NCBI RefSeq assembly: GCF_000308795.1
Contig: NZ_BAGK01000214.1
Span: forward strand, 32,923 to 96,922
Direction of reading: 5' to 3'
DNA: 64,000 bases
DNA from: Nocardia thailandica NBRC 100428
Lineage (GTDB): Bacteria; Actinomycetota; Actinomycetes; Mycobacteriales; Mycobacteriaceae
Shown: positions 10,301 to 17,653 of the stretch, piece after piece
How positions within the stretch are numbered: position 1 is the first letter of the stretch
How the letters are laid out: every line of letters starts with the position of its first letter
Translations under genes and position numbers: made by a program
Notes under the pieces: model-generated
Databases searched by the model: none
The model's input: only the letters and a program-made list of their open reading frames with translations
What the model was told of the DNA's origin: nothing

Positions 10301-10742
10301 AGGCGATCTCGGCGCCGAGGACGGGGCGGTGCGCCTCGAGGGTGAGGCCGAGGACCGCGCCGGAGTCGGTGACGATGTGGGCGATGCGGTCGGCCGGGTA
10401 GTTCGGGTCGACGGGCACGTAGGCCGCGCCGGTCTTGGCGACGGCCCAGACCGCGAGCACCGATTCGAGGCCGCGCGCGATGCCGATGGCGACGACGTCG
10501 CCGGGGCCGATGCCGCGGCCGATGAGCTCGCGGGCCAGCTGGGCCGAACGCTGATCCAGCTCCGAGTAGGTCAGCTGGCGCTGATCGGCGGGATCGCCGG
10601 TGGGGTTGAACCGGAGGGCGACCGCGTCGGCGGAGGACTCGACGGCGGCGGTCAGTAACTGCCCGAATGTGGGACTGCTCGACCGGCGACGGCGGGTACC
10701 GCGGGCAGAACGGCGGGCAGTTTCCATTGCGGTTTCATTCAC
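1362..10742 (-). CDS. Non-ribosomal peptide synthetase, A-PCP-E-C-halfC-A-PCP-C-A* (3126 aa)
   Basis: Domains by motif, in approximate residues. A1 25-540 has YTSGSTGKPKG near 186. PCP1 has GGDSI near 572. An epimerisation domain at 630-1085 has HHLVIDG near 764 and FNYLGR. A DCL-type C domain at 1100-1540 has SPLQAGLLFHT and HHLLFDG near 1254. A lone C-terminal half of a C domain spans 1565-1790. A2 is 1797-2310. PCP2 has GGNSLL near 2342. An LCL-type C domain at 2400-2840 has HHISADG near 2531. A* at 2860-3126 is a truncated A domain with no P-loop or A5-A10 motifs. The A2 pocket reads about D-F-W-N-V-G-M-V-H, matching the threonine code; A1 (about D-V-L-L-V-A-G-I-L) is unassigned. The predicted product contains a D-residue from module 1, then Thr, then the residue loaded by the next protein. 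No thioesterase or MbtH-like gene is visible. Confidence 0.93.
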   Translation of the reverse strand: MNETAMETARRSARGTRRRRSSSPTFGQLLTAAVESSADAVALRFNPTGDPADQRQLTYSELDQRSAQLARELIGRGIGPGDVVAIGIARGLESVLAVWAVAKTGAAYVPVDPNYPADRIAHIVTDSGAVLGLTLEAHRPVLGAEIAWLVLDDPAQADRIAAQPAHTVSYADRVRTLDERHPAYVIYTSGSTGKPKGVVVTHTGLAGLVAAEREHYGVTEGSRVLHVCSPNFDVSVLELLLAFSAGATLVVSPPTVFGGDDLAELLRRERVTHMLITPGALESVDPAGLDELGAVVVAGDKFGPELVGRWATGDRRFYNGYGPTEATILATSTPPMDPAATITIGSAIAGVGAFVLDSRLRPVPAGVIGELYLSGPALAQGYLNRPGLTAERFVASPFGAEAGDPNARLYRTGDLVRRSESGDGAIEYMGRSDFQVKIRGFRIELGEIDNALTAHPDIDYAATLGKTLPSGATALVAYVLPRPGATVEVGALADHLRESLPAYMIPASIMVLDKIPLTPVGKLDRKALPEPVFDAGTSRAPQGPVETALAELFAGLLGLSEVGADDSFFAIGGDSILSMQLVARARAAGIAFTPQDVFEHRTVAALAKVAVVGDETEIVRLEELPGGGVGDAPATPVLAQYLDEGVFGRFSQNMTLALPEGIDRDGLLGTLTAVLTHHDVLRSRVVRAEGGWRLDIPPAEGYDVAALLAETAVPAGVDDAELTRIGSAALDSALDRLDPAAGRMLAFTWLRRPDAADVLIVAAHHLVIDGVSWRIVIPDLVTAWAQLAAGQRPQPAPVGTSFRRWAHGLAEAAAERSAETGYWRSVLGTEDPLLGSRALDPALDTYATVRRFSVEVPAPVTEALLTEVPALYRTGVNDGLLAALALAVRAWRAGRGVDAPVTRVRMEGHGREEATVPGADLTRTVGWFTSVYPIALDLGAVDTAAALDGGAETAAALRAVKEQLLAVPDRGIGFGLLRHLNPATAGGLTGPVAQIGFNYLGRVSMDAEAEGFAGAGFLPTDALGDITAEQDPAMPAGMVVDINAIVTDGEAGPRMSVSFQYAAGVIGEDAVRELADGWVAALAAVARHTADPAAGGLTPSDVALVRVSQPELDRWRAAYPGLSDVLPLSPLQAGLLFHTQLTAGGADDYVTQFALELGGDVDLDRLHRAAQGVLERNSSIRSAFVTAADGTPVQVVVDGVTAPWRVVDGVAEADLPALLAEDQRTRFDPAVAPLVRFTVYRTVSGGVRLVLTSHHLLFDGWSLPLLMKDLLVLYAMHGDDSLLPRVRPYRDYLAWLDRQDRDATLERWRAALDGARPTAVAEVLAAPAAPEAGVGEIEFELSAEQSAALTGFAAESEVTVNTVIQAAWALIVAALTDRDDVVFGAVVAGRPPQLDGVDDIIGLFVNTLPVRVRLDAHASVRDLLRTLQSEQAALMDHHYLGLAEIQSAAGTGGLFDSLVAYESYPIDEEGLKEAGSSIDGLEVAGVRSVTFTHYPVAVVVESGARLRVKVWNRRDTVSDTAARALSDILRLLIDRFTGADDAELPAAPAEWWRAPVAAQDQLELPTDRPRVAGDSYVPAEVRTEVPADVHAALNRLAARRGVSLFTVLHAAYVTLLARLAGTGEVTVGVYPPESAVAEPVVVTAESAPGDTFAAVLERLHRADAAGFVAADTGARPLAHVRDLIRVSAGVPPFRAALALGDGSQHRAPVDLTLGAVERLDGSGALAGLSLAFGYDGALFDAATVSGFGERFGRILAAIAADPDVVTGDIDLLAPAERAEVLAAWTTPGADVPSATLPDLITDRVLRHPHAPAVRFGDTRLSYAELLRRASGVARALIAHGAGPESLVAVAVPRDERLPVALLGVLLSGAAYLPIDTAYPAQRLEFMLADAAPTAVLTTGGELAAVPAGEIPVVLLDEIGPGDDAPVTDADRRAPLRPDHLAYVIYTSGSTGVPKGVGVPHRTVAELFANSAPLFGFGESDVWTLFHSFAFDFSVWELWCALVTGGEVVVVDHLTSRSPELFRALLIRDGVTVLNQTPSAFYQLAEADRAAADGAELALRHVVFGGEALDLRQLRRWYDRHPADAPRLVNMYGITETTVHVSFLALDERLAAQPASVIGRALPGLGARVLDERLRPTPVGVAGEIYVDGDQLTRGYLGRPGLTATRFVANPYGAPGSRMYRSGDVGRWSRGSGTANLEYAGRSDQQVQLRGFRIELGEIESALLRCAGVGQAVVLVRTDDGVDRLLGYVVPETGAALDPAALRTEVGEFLTGYMVPDALVVLDALPLTPNGKLDRKALPAPAVVGAGEYRAPVTEAERVVAEVFSGLLGAAEVGLDDDFFTLGGNSLLATRAVSRINEALAASLTVRDLFEQSSVAALAATVVTGAAAGRPPLAPAPRPERIPLSLAQQRMWVLNQLDPESPAYNIPLALRLEGTLDVEALGRAVTDVLDRHEALRTSYPVDGPGGLPYQRVGSAAEALPGGLTVRPLDGALDRAAELMAAGFDATAQVPVRATLFTDGGDEHYLVVVVHHISADGVSMAPLARDLITAYAARCHGAAPAWTPLPVQYSDFALWQREVLGEVTDPGSAAAAQLAFWRERLAGAGTAALPVDRPRPATRTGAGAETGFVVPADVHAGLLRIAKGHNASLFMVVHAALAALLSRLTGTGDITVGTPVAGRGERVLDDLVGMFVNTLALRTQVDTAASFDVLVDRARDTDLAAFANADLPFEQVVEAAGTDAESLLSVVLSFQNTERPSLELPGLTVSGMDNALVTAKFDLQVTVEPREGADGAPAGLGAVLTYATDVFDEATMAAFGRRLQRVLAAVAADPLVAVGAVDILDAAERERATAAPAANASSALRGTALPQLLTAAVDDDPDGPALVWGEEALTYAELDARSSRLARVLIGRGCGPRTGVALRLDRGVDAAVATWAVLKAGAAVVPLAEPGAALPAGLDIKVGLAAAPAAGPGIDWLVLDDPAVAAEVAEQSPRPVTYANRTSALQGGDIAFAGAVTLGYDELAALVSAVGAATEVAFESRTLHEGAPESRAALVELLVAGAAGASVVLADANLSLADRLAEDWVTHLFATAANLADLGGEPLEDLRAVIVDDAATGAPGWVPEVIALDDLR

Positions 10743-10947
10743 CTCTCGTCGAGCCGAGGTACACCGGACATCCGGGTACAGGCAATCGAGTCATCATATC
10801 GAGCGCCGATGGCCCTCGATCCGGCCGTACAAGGGCCCGAGAGGTGTATCGGCTGGATAACGGTCCGTGTTGCCGATTCGGAACCGTCAGGTGACGGGGC
10901 TCACAGCCGAACGAGCCCCGTGGCGGGAGCGTCCCGCCTGCGCGCGA
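10743..10947. other. Gap upstream of the NRPS operon
   Basis: This 205-bp gap separates the NRPS start from the end of the M23 peptidase gene on the same strand. I found no credible gene or strong hairpin, and no obvious iron-box palindrome that would mark a siderophore cluster. The NRPS promoter is expected here, because the spacing is too large for translational coupling. Confidence 0.4.
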
Positions 10948-11823
10948 TCAGTGCGCGCTCGGGCCCCACTCCATGGGCACCCCGCGGGAGGCCAGGTAGG
11001 GCAGGGGATCGATCTTGCCGCCACCCTGGTCCCAGATCTCCAGGTGCAGGTGGGGGCCGGTGGACTGGCCGCGGTTGCCGACCGAGGCGATGACGTCGCC
11101 CGCGTTCACGCGCTGGCCCGCCGAGACGTACATGTCGTTGACGTGGCCGTAGACGGCGGTGGTGCCGTCGTCCTGCAGCACGCGGACCCACAGCCCGAAG
11201 CCGGAGGCCGGGCCGGCCTCGACGACGGTGCCGGAGGCGACGGAGTGGATCGGGGCGCCGAGGGCGTCGGCGAAGTCGAGGCCGTAGTGCATGGCGCCCC
11301 AGCGGCTGCCGAAGCCCGAGCTGATGGCGCCCGCGACGGGGCGCACGGCCTGGGTGGGCGCGACCTGGTGCTGGATGCCCTCGATGAAGTCCTCGACCTG
11401 CGAGAGCGGGTTGGACAGCTCCGGCGGCAGGCCGCCGATACCGAACGGCGCGGCGACGGGAGCGGCGACCGGCGCGGCCACGGCGACCGTGTCGGCGGCG
11501 GGCGCGGCCTGCTCGGCAGGGGCCGAGATCTGCTTGGCGGCAGCCAGCGCGATGTCGACGGCCTCCTTCGCGGACTCCGGCGCGACCGATTCCTCGGTGG
11601 AGTCGTCGTGCGAGGGCAGCAGCGGCGAGGCGTAGGCGATGGCCGGGACGACCTGCGAACCGATGCCGACCAGGCCCGCGGTGGCGACCGCGGCGCTGGC
11701 GGCGACCTTCACGCGGTCGGTGCGGGACGGCTCGGCACGGTGCCGGTTCCGGCTTCCGATGCCACCGTCACCGAGGAGATCGGCGACGGAGATGGACTCG
11801 GGGCCTACACGGTGCTGCGACAA
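10948..11823 (-). CDS. M23 family metallopeptidase, secreted cell-wall hydrolase
   Basis: A 291-residue protein with the LytM/M23 fold at its C terminus, about residues 165-285. The zinc ligands are visible: H and D in MHYGLDF, and the HLHLEIW box. The family cleaves peptidoglycan cross-links outside the membrane. A hydrophobic, Ala/Val-rich segment at about residues 35-65 fits an export signal, followed by a Pro/Ala-rich linker. The reading frame stays open far upstream across the divergent gene, so the start had to be chosen. I take the TTG giving a protein beginning LSQHRVG, which is preceded by AGGACG at suitable spacing. Enzymatic activity is inferred from the family. Confidence 0.85.
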   Translation of the reverse strand: MSQHRVGPESISVADLLGDGGIGSRNRHRAEPSRTDRVKVAASAAVATAGLVGIGSQVVPAIAYASPLLPSHDDSTEESVAPESAKEAVDIALAAAKQISAPAEQAAPAADTVAVAAPVAAPVAAPFGIGGLPPELSNPLSQVEDFIEGIQHQVAPTQAVRPVAGAISSGFGSRWGAMHYGLDFADALGAPIHSVASGTVVEAGPASGFGLWVRVLQDDGTTAVYGHVNDMYVSAGQRVNAGDVIASVGNRGQSTGPHLHLEIWDQGGGKIDPLPYLASRGVPMEWGPSAH

Positions 11824-12018
11824 GGTTCGTCCTAGCGTCCGACAACAGGGAAAACGGAGGTCAGGGCCGCCAGGCGATCCTGTGAACCGATCCGCAGATA
11901 ACGGTTCGGCATCCGTTGTGACGTGAACTCTACTCCGTCGTGACCATTTCGCAACCATTCGCGAAGATTCCCCGGTCAGGGCGCGGGTTCCAGTGTTACA
12001 GAAGACAGACTGGACCTC

Positions 12019-13047
12019 ATGATTCTCGACGATCTGCGCGTACCGATCGTGGCCGCCCCGATGGCGGGCGGCCCCACCACCCCGGAACTCGTCGCCGCCG
12101 TCACCGGCGCGGGCGGATTCGGCCAGCTCGCCGCCGGCTACCTGGGCACCGACGCCCTCGCCGAGCGGATCACCGCGACCCGCGCCCTCACCCCGGGCCC
12201 GTTCGGGGTGAATCTCTTCGCCCCCGGCGCGCCCGCCGACCGCGCGGACTACGCCGACTACCTGGCCACCCTCGGCGCCCGCTTCCCTCTCGGCGAACCA
12301 CGGCACGACACCGACGAGTGGGCGGAGAAGTTCGATCTGCTGGTGGCCGACCCCGTCGCGGTGGTCAGCGTCACCTTCGGCTGCCCGGACGCCGCGGAGG
12401 TCGCGCGACTGCACGCGGTCGGCACCGAGGTCTGGGTGACCGTGACCTCCCCCGCCGAGGCCGCGCTCGCCGTCGCCGCGGGCGCGGACGCCCTCATCGC
12501 CCAGGGCGCCGAGGCGGGCGGCCACCGGGCCGACTTCCGCGACGACCCGGCGAACGACCCGGTCGACCCGCTCGGCCTGCTGAGCCTGCTCCAGCTCCTG
12601 CCCGCGACGACCGACCGCCCCGTCGTCGCCGCGGGCGGGCTGATCACCGGCGCGGGCGTCGCCGCGGCGCTGGCCGCGGGCGCGGCCGCCGCCCAGCTCG
12701 GCACCGCCTTCCTGCGCTGCCCCGAGGCGGGCACCAACGCCGTGCACCGCGACGCCGTCGGCTCCGCCGAACCCACGATGCTCACGCGCGCGTTCACCGG
12801 ACGCCGCGCCCGCGGAATCCGCAACCCCTTCCTCACCGACTTCACATCGCTCGCCCCGGCCGCCTACCCCGAGATCCACTACGCCACCGCGCCGTTGCGG
12901 GCCGCCGCGCGCGCGGACGGCAACTCCGCGGCAGTGAATCTGTGGGCGGGCCAGACGCACGCGCTGTCCACCGGGCAACCGGCGGGCGAACTGGTGGCGA
13001 CCCTGTACGCGGAAGCGAAAGCCGCTCTCGGAAAAGCACTTTCATGA
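12019..13047 (+). CDS. Nitronate monooxygenase / 2-nitropropane dioxygenase family protein
   Basis: A 342-residue TIM-barrel flavoprotein of the NMO family. The N-terminal DLRVPIVAAPMAGG, the AQGAEAGGH loop and the AAGGLITGAGVAAALAAGA phosphate-binding region are typical of FMN-binding members such as nitronate monooxygenases and enoyl reductase-like NpdA proteins. The family uses FMN and oxygen to oxidise alkyl nitronates; the true substrate here is unknown. It is divergent from the M23 gene, with 195 bp between the starts. The next gene follows at 86 bp and has its own strong ribosome binding site. Confidence 0.85.
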   Translation: MILDDLRVPIVAAPMAGGPTTPELVAAVTGAGGFGQLAAGYLGTDALAERITATRALTPGPFGVNLFAPGAPADRADYADYLATLGARFPLGEPRHDTDEWAEKFDLLVADPVAVVSVTFGCPDAAEVARLHAVGTEVWVTVTSPAEAALAVAAGADALIAQGAEAGGHRADFRDDPANDPVDPLGLLSLLQLLPATTDRPVVAAGGLITGAGVAAALAAGAAAAQLGTAFLRCPEAGTNAVHRDAVGSAEPTMLTRAFTGRRARGIRNPFLTDFTSLAPAAYPEIHYATAPLRAAARADGNSAAVNLWAGQTHALSTGQPAGELVATLYAEAKAALGKALS

Positions 13048-13133
13048 GAATTCAGGGTCGTTGACAAGGCCGCACGCCCTAGAATGAAAAGGGCATCGCA
13101 TCCGCCGACCATCCACCGCAGGAGGAGAGCGCC

Positions 13134-13526
13134 ATGTCCCTCGATGTTCCCGCCGCATTGCTCGAGCGCGCCGAACAGGGCGATATCGACGACGCCGAAT
13201 TCGTCGAATGCGTCCGTACGTCACTCCCCTACGCCTGGGAGGTCGTGAGCCGCGTGGCCGGTGAACTGCGTTCGGGCGATGCGGAATTCGCCGACAACGT
13301 CGTGCCCCCGCCGGACGAGAAGGCCCGCGGCCAGCTGCTGCGCGCCCTCGCCTCCGACGCCATCCGCGGCGGACTCGAGCGGCACTTCGGCGTCAAGCTC
13401 GCCTTCCAGAACTGCCACCGCGTCGCGGCCTTCCCGCTCTCCGCGGTCGGCGGCGAGACCTACACCCGCTACATCAGCCCGCGCGCCCAGCTGCTCAACC
13501 AGAGCCCCGAGCTGCGCAACTGCTGA
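13134..13526 (+). CDS. Small conserved actinobacterial protein (SCO5389-like)
   Basis: A 130-residue soluble protein with an acidic N-terminal half and the conserved-looking segments CVRTSLPYAWE, LLRALASDAIRG and FQNCHRVAAFP, ending NQSPELRNC. From memory this matches a small family widespread in actinobacteria and represented by Streptomyces SCO5389; its function is unknown to me. The start is secure: AGGAGG lies just upstream of the ATG. No transmembrane segment or catalytic motif is evident. It is followed by a large structured intergenic region that probably ends its transcript. Confidence 0.75.
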   Translation: MSLDVPAALLERAEQGDIDDAEFVECVRTSLPYAWEVVSRVAGELRSGDAEFADNVVPPPDEKARGQLLRALASDAIRGGLERHFGVKLAFQNCHRVAAFPLSAVGGETYTRYISPRAQLLNQSPELRNC

Positions 13527-13549
13527 AATTCTGGCGGCCGGCGCCGCGG

Positions 13550-13636
13550 GGTTCGGCCTCGTGACCTCGCCGCCGAGGCGTGATACCGCGCCTTCGGCGT
13601 GACGTCTCACGCCTCGGCGGCGAGGCGGCCGAAACC
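13550..13636 (+). repeat. Structured repeat, copy A (hairpin with 19-bp perfect stem)
   Basis: The inner stem pairs 13565-13583 with 13607-13625, 19 bp without mismatch. The loop contains a small CGCC-TTC-GGCG hairpin. Outside it, GGTTCGGCC (13550-13558) can pair with GGCCGAAACC (13627-13636) with one bulge. A second copy lies inverted at 13813-13900. The five inner stem base pairs are CGTGA/TCACG here but ACCGA/TCGGT in copy B, so the sequence changed while pairing was kept. Confidence 0.85.
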
Positions 13637-13658
13637 GTGGTGGTACCGGAGCCTGTGT

Positions 13659-13735
13659 CGGACAACTGAATACACAATTGAATAGCGACAACTGCATATC
13701 GGACAACTGAATACACAACTGAACAACAACTGAAT
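13659..13735 (+). repeat. AT-rich direct repeats between the two hairpins
   Basis: A low-GC island in very GC-rich DNA. A 24-bp unit beginning CGGACAACTGAATACACAA occurs at 13659-13682 and 13700-13723 with one difference. Shortened ACAACTG(A/C)ATA units lie at about 13688-13697 and 13726-13735. It sits at the axis of symmetry of the inverted hairpin pair. No start codon with a ribosome binding site is associated with it. Confidence 0.75.
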
Positions 13736-13736
13736 A

Positions 13737-13770
13737 CGGCGGGCGTGGGGAATTCTCCCCACGCCCGCCG
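13737..13770. terminator. Strong palindromic hairpin, probable bidirectional terminator
   Basis: A 14-bp GC-rich stem (CGGCGGGCGTGGGG against its complement) with loop AATTCT, centred between the converging genes ending at 13526 and 13922. There is no T-run, as is usual for actinobacterial terminators. It lies between the two inverted structured repeats, so it could equally be part of that element. Confidence 0.55.
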
Positions 13771-13812
13771 AAGTATCGACACCGGTCGAGGCCGACTTCA
13801 CGCACCGCCCCG

Positions 13813-13900
13813 GGTTTCGGCCGCCTCGCCGCCGAGGACCGAGACGTCACGCCGAAGGCGAAGTATCGGTCCTCGGCGGCGAGGTCACGAGGCCGAAACC
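13813..13900 (-). repeat. Structured repeat, copy B (inverted, compensatory changes)
   Basis: The inner stem pairs 13824-13842 with 13866-13884, 19 bp without mismatch. The outer stem pairs GGTTTCGGCC (13813-13822) with GGCCGAAACC (13891-13900). In inverted orientation the loop is almost identical to that of copy A. Similarity between the copies extends outward to about 13534 and 13920, giving an overall inverted repeat of about 390 bp that fills the whole intergenic space. Confidence 0.85.
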
Positions 13901-13921
13901 CCGCGGCGCCAGCCGCCGAAA

Positions 13922-15556
<1,635 letters not shown>

Positions 15557-15695
15557 CGATGCTCCTTCGTTCGACCGCGGCGGGAGAGAGCCACGTCACA
15601 GCGGATGCTACCGAAAGGTAGGGGTGTGGTGGTGGCGTGTTCCGGCAAGATTCCGGTCGGTCGGCTCCGCCCCCGGCAGACTTCTGGAACAGGTG

Positions 15696-16310
15696 TCAGG
15701 ACGGCGCGCGGCGCAGGGCGATCTCGGCCAGTTCGGTCCAGTCGGCCAGCACCTGCCTGCGCCGGGCGCGGTCGCGGCCGACCATCTCGTCGAGGGTGGC
15801 GCCGCGCACCAGGTTGACCGTCAGCCAGAAGGCGCGGTCCAGGTTCTCCCGGGTGATCGACGAATCCATCAGCGCCGCGCAGGTGTCGAGCAGCTCGTGG
15901 GTCAGCTCGTGCTGCACGCGCAGCATCTCGCGGCGCAGCGGGCGGTCGTTGGCGATGCCGACGTAGAGCTCCACCGAGGCGGTGCCGAGCTTGCCCGCGA
16001 AGGTCGCCGTCACCAGCTCGACCAGGATCGCGCCCGCCGCGTCGGCCGGGCTCAGCCCGCGCGCGCGGCGCTGCATGGACTCGCGCTGACGCTGGGTGAG
16101 GTGGCCGATGGTCTGCGCGAACAGCTCCTGCCGGGTGTGGAAGTGGTGCAGCTGGGCGCCGCGGGTCACGCCGGCGCGGGCGGTGATGTCGGCGATGGAG
16201 GCGCTGCCGTATCCGACCTCCGAGAGGCTGTCGATCGCGGCGTCCAGGAGCAGCGCCCGCGTCCGCAGACTCTTCTCCTGATGCTTGTTGGGTGGCAGCG
16301 CGGAAACCAT
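15696..16310 (-). CDS. TetR family transcriptional regulator
   Basis: A 204-residue TetR-type repressor. The N-terminal helix-turn-helix is seen in TRALLLDAAIDSLSEVGYGS, ADITARAGVTRGAQLHHF and HTRQELFAQTI at about residues 17-65, and the C-terminal part is all-helical as in ligand-binding TetR domains. The frame is open 70 codons further upstream, but those residues are antisense to the divergent gene, so I start at the ATG giving MVSALPPNKHQEK. It is divergent from an acyl-CoA dehydrogenase with 100 bp between the starts and a palindrome in that gap. It probably represses that gene and possibly the fadD downstream of itself. Confidence 0.85.
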   Translation of the reverse strand: MVSALPPNKHQEKSLRTRALLLDAAIDSLSEVGYGSASIADITARAGVTRGAQLHHFHTRQELFAQTIGHLTQRQRESMQRRARGLSPADAAGAILVELVTATFAGKLGTASVELYVGIANDRPLRREMLRVQHELTHELLDTCAALMDSSITRENLDRAFWLTVNLVRGATLDEMVGRDRARRRQVLADWTELAEIALRRAPS

Positions 16311-16345
16311 CCGGCCAGTGTAGAGGGTGAAAATTACGTGCTGCC

Positions 16346-16355
16346 TTGCATGCAA
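16346..16355. promoter_or_regulatory. Candidate TetR operator between divergent genes
   Basis: TTGCATGCAA is a perfect 10-bp palindrome in the 100-bp gap between the TetR gene and the acyl-CoA dehydrogenase. A looser symmetry of TACGT and ACGTA lies on either side (about 16335 and 16367). Palindrome position and gene arrangement fit TetR autoregulation; binding is inferred. Confidence 0.5.
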
Positions 16356-16410
16356 TTGGATGTCGGACGTACTGTGAAACGACCGAGCCCCCGACCCCGG
16401 AGTTGATCTC

Positions 16411-17550
16411 ATGGCTGTGGACCGCATGCTGCCGAGTACCGAGGCACGCGACCTGATCGAGTTGACCCGGGAGATCGCCGACAAGGTCCTGGAACCGAAG
16501 GTTGCCGAGAGCGAGCACACCGGCGACTATCCCGAGGGGGTGTTCGCCGCGCTCGGCGCCGCCGGGCTGCTCAGCCTGCCCTACCCCGAGGAATTCGGTG
16601 GCGGCGGCCAGCCCTACGAGGTCTACCTGCAGGTGCTCGAGGAACTGGCGGCGCGCTGGTCCGCGGTCGCGGTGGCGGTCAGCGTCCACGGGCTGTCGTG
16701 CCATCCCCTGTTCACCTACGGCACCGACGAGCAGAAGCGGCGGTGGCTGGCCGACATGCTCTCGGGCGAGACCATCGGCGCCTACAGCCTTTCCGAGGCG
16801 CACGCCGGGTCCGACGCCGCCGCGCTGCGCTGCCGCGCCGTGCCCGTCGACGGCGGCTACCGGATCACCGGCACCAAGGCCTGGATCACCCACGGCGGCC
16901 GCGCCGACTTCTACACCCTGTTCGCGCGCACCGGCGAGGGCTCGCGCGGCATCTCCTGCTTCCTCGTCCCCGCAGGCACCGAGGGCCTCAGCTTCGGCAA
17001 GCCCGAGGAGAAGATGGGCCTGCGCGGCATCCCCACCACCACCGCCGCCTACGACGACGCCTTCCTGCCCGCCGAACGCCGCGTCGGCGACGAGGGCCAG
17101 GGCCTGTCCATCGCCTTCAGCGCGCTGGACGCGGGCCGCCTCGGCATCGCCGCCGTCGCCACCGGCCTCGCCCAGCGCGCGCTCGACGAGGCCGTCGCCT
17201 ACGCCAAGGAGCGAGAGGCGTTCGGCCGCCGCATCATCGACCACCAGGGCCTCGGCTTCGTCCTGGCCGACATGGCCGCCGCCGTCGACTCCGCCCGCGC
17301 CACCTACCTCGACGCCGCCCGCCGCCGCGACGCCGGCCTGCCCTACTCGCGCCAGGCCAGCGTCGCCAAGCTGATCGCCACCGACGCGGCCATGAAGGTC
17401 ACCACCGACGCCGTCCAGGTCTTCGGCGGCTACGGCTACACCCAGGACTTCCCCGTCGAGCGCTACATGCGCGAGGCCAAGGTCATGCAGATCTTCGAAG
17501 GCACCAACCAGATCCAGCGCCTGGTGATCTCCCGCCACCTCGCGGGCTGA
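16411..17550 (+). CDS. Acyl-CoA dehydrogenase (FadE family)
   Basis: A 379-residue FAD enzyme with the full acyl-CoA dehydrogenase architecture: N-terminal helical domain (1-115), beta domain with YSLSEAHAGSDAA near 128, and C-terminal helical domain. FGGYGYTQDFPVERYMRE and the catalytic-base region QIFEGTNQIQR near 365 are intact, as in short/branched-chain dehydrogenases. It introduces a trans-2 double bond in acyl-CoAs, passing electrons to ETF. The ATG is preceded by GGAG. Its divergent TetR neighbour is the likely regulator. Substrate chain length is not decided by sequence. Confidence 0.9.
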   Translation: MAVDRMLPSTEARDLIELTREIADKVLEPKVAESEHTGDYPEGVFAALGAAGLLSLPYPEEFGGGGQPYEVYLQVLEELAARWSAVAVAVSVHGLSCHPLFTYGTDEQKRRWLADMLSGETIGAYSLSEAHAGSDAAALRCRAVPVDGGYRITGTKAWITHGGRADFYTLFARTGEGSRGISCFLVPAGTEGLSFGKPEEKMGLRGIPTTTAAYDDAFLPAERRVGDEGQGLSIAFSALDAGRLGIAAVATGLAQRALDEAVAYAKEREAFGRRIIDHQGLGFVLADMAAAVDSARATYLDAARRRDAGLPYSRQASVAKLIATDAAMKVTTDAVQVFGGYGYTQDFPVERYMREAKVMQIFEGTNQIQRLVISRHLAG

Positions 17551-17653
17551 TCCCGCTACCCGGCAACGCGCAGGTCCCCCGCCTGGTCAGGATTCGGGCA
17601 ATCGGCCAGTAAACTGGCGTCGACGTCCGGCCGACCTCGCGAGGAGGCGCGCG

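Noticed and set aside
2787..10658. Very long open frame on the plus strand (over 2600 codons) opposite the NRPS gene
   Set aside because: It is the mirror of a high-GC coding frame. Its translation is low-complexity and rich in Gly, Arg, Gln and His, with no recognisable domain, while the minus strand shows complete NRPS motifs.
11824..12018. Possible cyclic-di-AMP (ydaO-type) riboswitch before the M23 peptidase gene
   Set aside because: Such leaders are common before actinobacterial cell-wall hydrolases, so I looked for the conserved core blocks, but the sequence does not contain them.
11824..12978. Extended 676-codon version of the M23 peptidase gene
   Set aside because: The extra N-terminal part is antisense to the nitronate monooxygenase gene and has shadow composition; the TTG start with AGGACG fits the family N terminus.
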